Part shown: positions 9,386 to 12,037 of the stretch, one piece after another
Layout: the number at the start of each line of letters is the position of its first letter
How positions within the stretch are numbered: position 1 is the stretch's first letter
NCBI GenBank assembly: GCA_002751075.1
Contig: NAOQ01000054.1
Coordinates: 120,909 to 132,945 of the forward strand
Direction: 5' to 3'
DNA from: Ichthyophonus hoferi
Lineage: Eukaryota > Opisthokonta > Ichthyosporea > Ichthyophonida > Ichthyophonidae
DNA length: 12,037 nt
The notes under the pieces: model-generated
What the model saw: only the letters and a program-made list of their open reading frames with translations
Database searches by the model: none
What the model was told of the DNA's origin: nothing
Translations under genes and position numbers: made by a program

Positions 9386-9444
9386 AAGAAAAGTGTTTTA
9401 GGCAGGCCAGATAATTTATTTCTCGCGAATCAAGAATAAAATAG

Positions 9445-9452
9445 TATAAATA
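9445..9452 (+). promoter_or_regulatory. TATA box of the reductase gene
   Basis: TATAAATA ends 78 bp before the ATG at 9531, nearly the same spacing as the nagA TATA box. It is preceded by three CCAAT boxes. Confidence 0.6.
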
Positions 9453-9530
9453 GTAGACATAAAGTAAATAGTCAAAACAATTATTACTGTGTCAAAACCA
9501 GGTGTATTACTGTATAATAATATAGTTACA

Positions 9531-11040
9531 ATGTCGACTCCTAAGCTTTTTACCCCTGTTAAAGTGGGCGCATTCGAGCTTGCCCACCGTGTTGTTATGG
9601 CCCCTTTAACCCGTTGTCGCTCTAACATTCATGGCATTCCTAATGCATTAATGGCGGAGTATTATGGTCAAAGAGCAACAAAGGGTGGGTTGATCATTTC
9701 AGAGGCCTCTCAGATTAGTATGGAGGCACAAGGGACAAATAATACACCTGGTATGTACACCGAGGAGATGATGGAAGGTTGGAAACTGATTACTAACGCG
9801 GTTCATGAAAAAGGTAGGTGAAGCTCATGTTGGTGCTGGTTGAGATGGGTTGGAATATGACCACTTATAATGGTCTAGAGATCTGTTAACATAAATTAGT
9901 AAATAATTTAAGACGAGGTCCCACAATACTCACTAACATAGATGGGTATCTTTATATATACACAAAGGGTAGTTGGTTTCCACAGCTATTCCAGCGATTG
10001 TTTATCCAGCAAACAATATTTTTCACATCTGCTGATCATAATTTGATTACTACTATTTATTATTCCATTTATTTATTTATTTGTGGAATATATGTAGGTA
10101 TATATGGTTAGGAATGTATATACGAAACATTAAATTGTTTAACTAATTAATTATTAACTTTTTTCCTTCCTTTCCCATTTATTCAGGAGGGGTGATCTTT
10201 GCCCAATTATGGCACATGGGTCGCCAATCACACTCCAGCTTCCAACCTAATGGTGGCCTGCCAGTGGCTCCCTCTGCTGTTCCCATCAAGGCTTCTAGTA
10301 CAGTTTACACCAAAACATTTGAAAAGGTTCCTTATGAGTGTCCCAGGGCACTATTAACAGAGGAAATGCCCAGAATTGTGGCAGATTATGTACATGCTGC
10401 TAAGATAGCCATGAGGGCTGGGTTTGATGGGGTTGAAGTACATGCTGCCAATGCTTATCTTATTGATCAGTTCCTTCATGATACTACCAATTTACGTACA
10501 GATCAATACGGTGGATCTATTGAGAATCGTACCCGTTTATTGAGGGAGGTAGTGGAGGCAGTCGTAAACGAGGTGGGATCAGACCATGTTGGTGTACGTC
10601 TATCTCCCCCTATATATATTGATGACAGTGATAAAGACAGTCTTTTCAAGTACGCCATTGACTCTATGAACCAGTTTAACCTTGCCTATCTCCATCTGGT
10701 TAACCCCATGGGCTTTGCACGTTTTGGCCTTATGCCAGAAAAAAAAATCGAACATCTTACTGCTGGGTTCTTCCGTTCTATCTATAAGGGCGTCCTTATA
10801 GAGTGTGGAGCTTTGGATAGAGCACAGGGTGTAAATCTGGTTACTAAAGGTGACGCAGACATGGCGGGTTATGGCGTTCCTTTTATTTCAAATCCTGATC
10901 TGGTGTACAGGCTTGAAAAGGATCTTCCTCTTGCGTCTGCAGATGCCAAAACATACTTTACCCCTGGACCTGTAGGGTTTATTGATTATCCTACGTATGA
11001 TAATGATAGTGAAGTGAAGAAGATGGCTACTGGAGCATAA
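9531..11040 (+). CDS. old yellow enzyme family NAD(P)H:FMN ene-reductase, two exons
   Basis: Coding exons are 9531-9813 and 10187-11040, giving 378 residues, normal for the family. The enzyme is an FMN-bound TIM barrel that reduces C=C bonds of alpha,beta-unsaturated carbonyls (oxylipins, quinones, xenobiotics) with NAD(P)H, probably in the cytosol. Visible motifs are MAPLTRCRS with Thr27 near the flavin, QLWHMGRQSH (101-110), NGGLPVAPSA, HAANAYLIDQFL with substrate-binding His180 and Asn183 and proton donor Tyr185, RTDQYGGSIENR, RLSPP, and C-terminal GFIDYPTY. The ATG at 9531 has A at -3 and starts the conserved LFTPVKVG region; upstream in-frame sequence has no ATG. One oddity: the family's GRPFIANPDL reads GVPFISNPDL, with Val325 where an Arg normally contacts the FMN phosphate. 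Substrate is unknown; the name 12-oxophytodienoate reductase would be over-specific. Confidence 0.93.
9814..10186 (+). other. spliceosomal intron in the reductase gene
   Basis: The donor is G|GTAGGT after Lys94 and the acceptor is TTTATTCAG|GA. This 373-bp intron is phase 1. Joining restores EKGGVIFAQLWHMGR, the conserved old yellow enzyme reading, so both sites are well supported. Branch-point-like CTAAT (10143) and TTAAC (about 10153) lie 30-43 nt before the acceptor, followed by a T/C-rich tract. The intron is AT-rich and carries no gene. Confidence 0.95.
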
Positions 11041-11064
11041 GATGAGACAGTATATATGTTTTGG

Positions 11065-11097
11065 AATAAACTGATATACTAAAACGAGATAAATAAA
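11065..11097 (+). terminator. poly(A) signals of the reductase gene
   Basis: Two AATAAA hexamers, at 11065-11070 and 11092-11097, lie 25 and 52 nt past the TAA stop. Either would give a short 3' UTR. The cleavage site cannot be read from the sequence. Confidence 0.6.
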
Positions 11098-11397
11098 GAT
11101 GAAAACTAATATAGTATAATGTTTTTATGGTTGAATAATTTACAAATGGTTAGTTGTGTTAGTACACATGTAATGCCTTACAATAATTCCTTATAAATTT
11201 ATTTACTTGTATTAGAATATGCTACAAGATACTTAACTCTAAATGAAAACGTAGTTCAAATTGGTTTGTCGATATATAGTCTGCAAGCACTTACATTAGT
11301 GAATTAACTAATGAGCTATTCAAATAAGGAAACGGTAGTGTAAAATTAAGGAGATAGGATCAGATATTCCTAATGGGTCTCTGTGATCTTTCATTAA
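11098..11397. other. AT-rich non-coding stretch after the reductase gene
   Basis: No gene or clear repeat was seen. If the element to the right once had a full-length left LTR, its start should fall here, but the first bases of that LTR family are not recognisable. Confidence 0.6.
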
Positions 11398-11542
11398 TTG
11401 TATTAGCCAATAAGAATATCTATGATTGGTCCCATTTAGGTTATTGGACATATTAAAACGCCACATAATTCGGTAGTCTCTCTCCCTCTAAACGAATATA
11501 GGTCACAGTAACGCTTGTGTCTCTACTTAACATTTTCAACAT

Positions 11543-11558
11543 GGTAGCCTTGAAAGCT
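11543..11558 (+). other. primer-binding site of the LTR element
   Basis: TGGTAGCCTTGAAAGC starts one base after the CAACA end of the left LTR. TGG pairs with the CCA end of a tRNA. The first seven bases, TGGTAGC, equal those complementary to initiator tRNA-Met in yeast (Ty1) and animals; the match beyond that is poor. Confidence 0.5.
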
Positions 11559-11668
11559 GACATAGTTTATCATGGTCCCAAAATCTGGTAATTTTACTAA
11601 AGCAAAAATCCACGCATGCCGTAAACGCATCACCCAACTCTATATCCACCCACTGACCTCTACGTGCC

Positions 11669-11677
11669 AAGGGGGAG
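11669..11677 (+). other. polypurine tract of the LTR element
   Basis: AAGGGGGAG lies immediately before TGTTAAAATAGG, the start of the right LTR. This is the position where LTR elements prime plus-strand synthesis. Confidence 0.6.
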
Positions 11678-11800
11678 TGTTAAAATAGGAATATTTAATT
11701 TATTTGTGTATTTCTTTATATAGCTATGAATATTTAATATTATTGGCAATTATTATTGCATATGTAGTTAGAAAAAAAAGTTAGTGCAATCTATACTAAG

Positions 11801-11912
11801 CCATTTCAGACCTTATGTTTTGGGGCCCAGATCAGACATTGCTGAGGCATCCCGCCTAAGACAAGTCCTGCTGACTTGTTTGGTAATAAAAGTATCTTAG
11901 CATATCTGTACT
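11801..11912. repeat. LTR-internal segment found inverted at 9085-9175
   Basis: The segment, containing AAGACAAGTCCTGCTGA, is the reverse complement of 9085-9175 (TCAGCAGGACTTGTCTT and flanks). It is edged by ATACTAAG on the left and CTTAGCAT on the right, inverted copies of each other with one mismatch. It could be an invertible piece or a small TIR element nested in the LTR. This copy holds about 18 bp absent from the other. Confidence 0.65.
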
Positions 11913-12037
11913 CAATGCATACAAAGGGACATGTTAAAACGCCCCTTAATTTTGTTTCTCTCTCTCTCTAAACGAATAGAAGTCACAGGGACGCTCATGT
12001 CTCTACCTATTATTCCCAACAGAACCCAATATTTCTA

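Larger units (their letters stand above)
11398..12021 (+). mobile_element. miniature LTR retroelement fossil (TRIM-like), family 2
   Basis: Parts in order are: a left LTR portion ending CAACA at 11541; a primer-binding-site-like TGGTAGC from 11543; a non-coding interior of about 136 bp; a polypurine tract AAGGGGGAG at 11669-11677; and a right LTR of 344 bp, 11678-12021, starting TGTTAAAATAGG and ending TTCCCAACA. The two LTR ends (11446-11541 and 11927-12021) align almost throughout. The interior is far too short to encode gag or pol, so the element is non-autonomous. The left LTR is incomplete or rearranged and no target duplication is evident, so it is a fossil. The PBS start and LTR ends suggest the Ty1/copia group. 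Confidence 0.65.

Noticed and set aside
9489-9530. Upstream extension of the reductase reading frame
   Set aside because: It contains no ATG. The ATG at 9531 has a good context and directly precedes the conserved N-terminus.
8963-12021. The whole 3-kb interval as one retroelement carrying the reductase as cargo
   Set aside because: The primer-site-like sequence is next to the LTR end at 11541, not after the left fragment, and the reductase keeps a spliceosomal intron in sense orientation.

Overview
This is a stretch of eukaryotic nuclear DNA with few genes. Two protein genes, with richer base composition, sit in very AT-rich flanking DNA. One gene has a clear spliceosomal intron (GT...AG, with a pyrimidine tract before the acceptor). 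Both have TATA boxes about 75-85 bp before the ATG, with CCAAT boxes further upstream. The lineage is uncertain. The NagA-type enzyme, the single-intron old yellow enzyme and an LTR primer site beginning TGGTAGC (as in yeast and animal initiator-tRNA-Met primed elements) fit a fungus or a unicellular relative of animals and fungi. This is inference, not recognition of a species.

Layout. 1-176: eight copies of a 22-bp tandem repeat running off the left edge. 177-1729: AT-rich DNA with one dispersed-repeat copy (1444-1564) just beyond the probable 3' end of the first gene. 1730-2989 (minus): N-acetylglucosamine-6-phosphate deacetylase, intronless, promoter at about 3060-3181. 3072-9320: a gene-poor stretch of roughly 6 kb with two more copies of the same dispersed repeat (3595-3746 and 7503-7765), a 33-bp-period tandem array (4458-4622), a palindrome (4217-4247) and an orphan promoter-like CCAAT/TATA cluster (6321-6452). 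9531-11040 (plus): a two-exon old yellow enzyme (FMN ene-reductase). 8963-9355 and 11398-12021: fragments of one LTR-retroelement family on either side of the reductase gene. The right-hand one is laid out like a miniature, non-coding LTR element.

The two enzymes have no obvious joint pathway. NagA acts in amino-sugar (chitin and glycoprotein sugar) recycling; the old yellow enzyme reduces activated C=C bonds, often in detoxification. They are far apart, point towards each other (convergent), and need not be co-regulated. The most interesting material is the fossil LTR family around the reductase. One LTR fragment reaches into its promoter, and an internal LTR segment lies in opposite orientations in the two copies.
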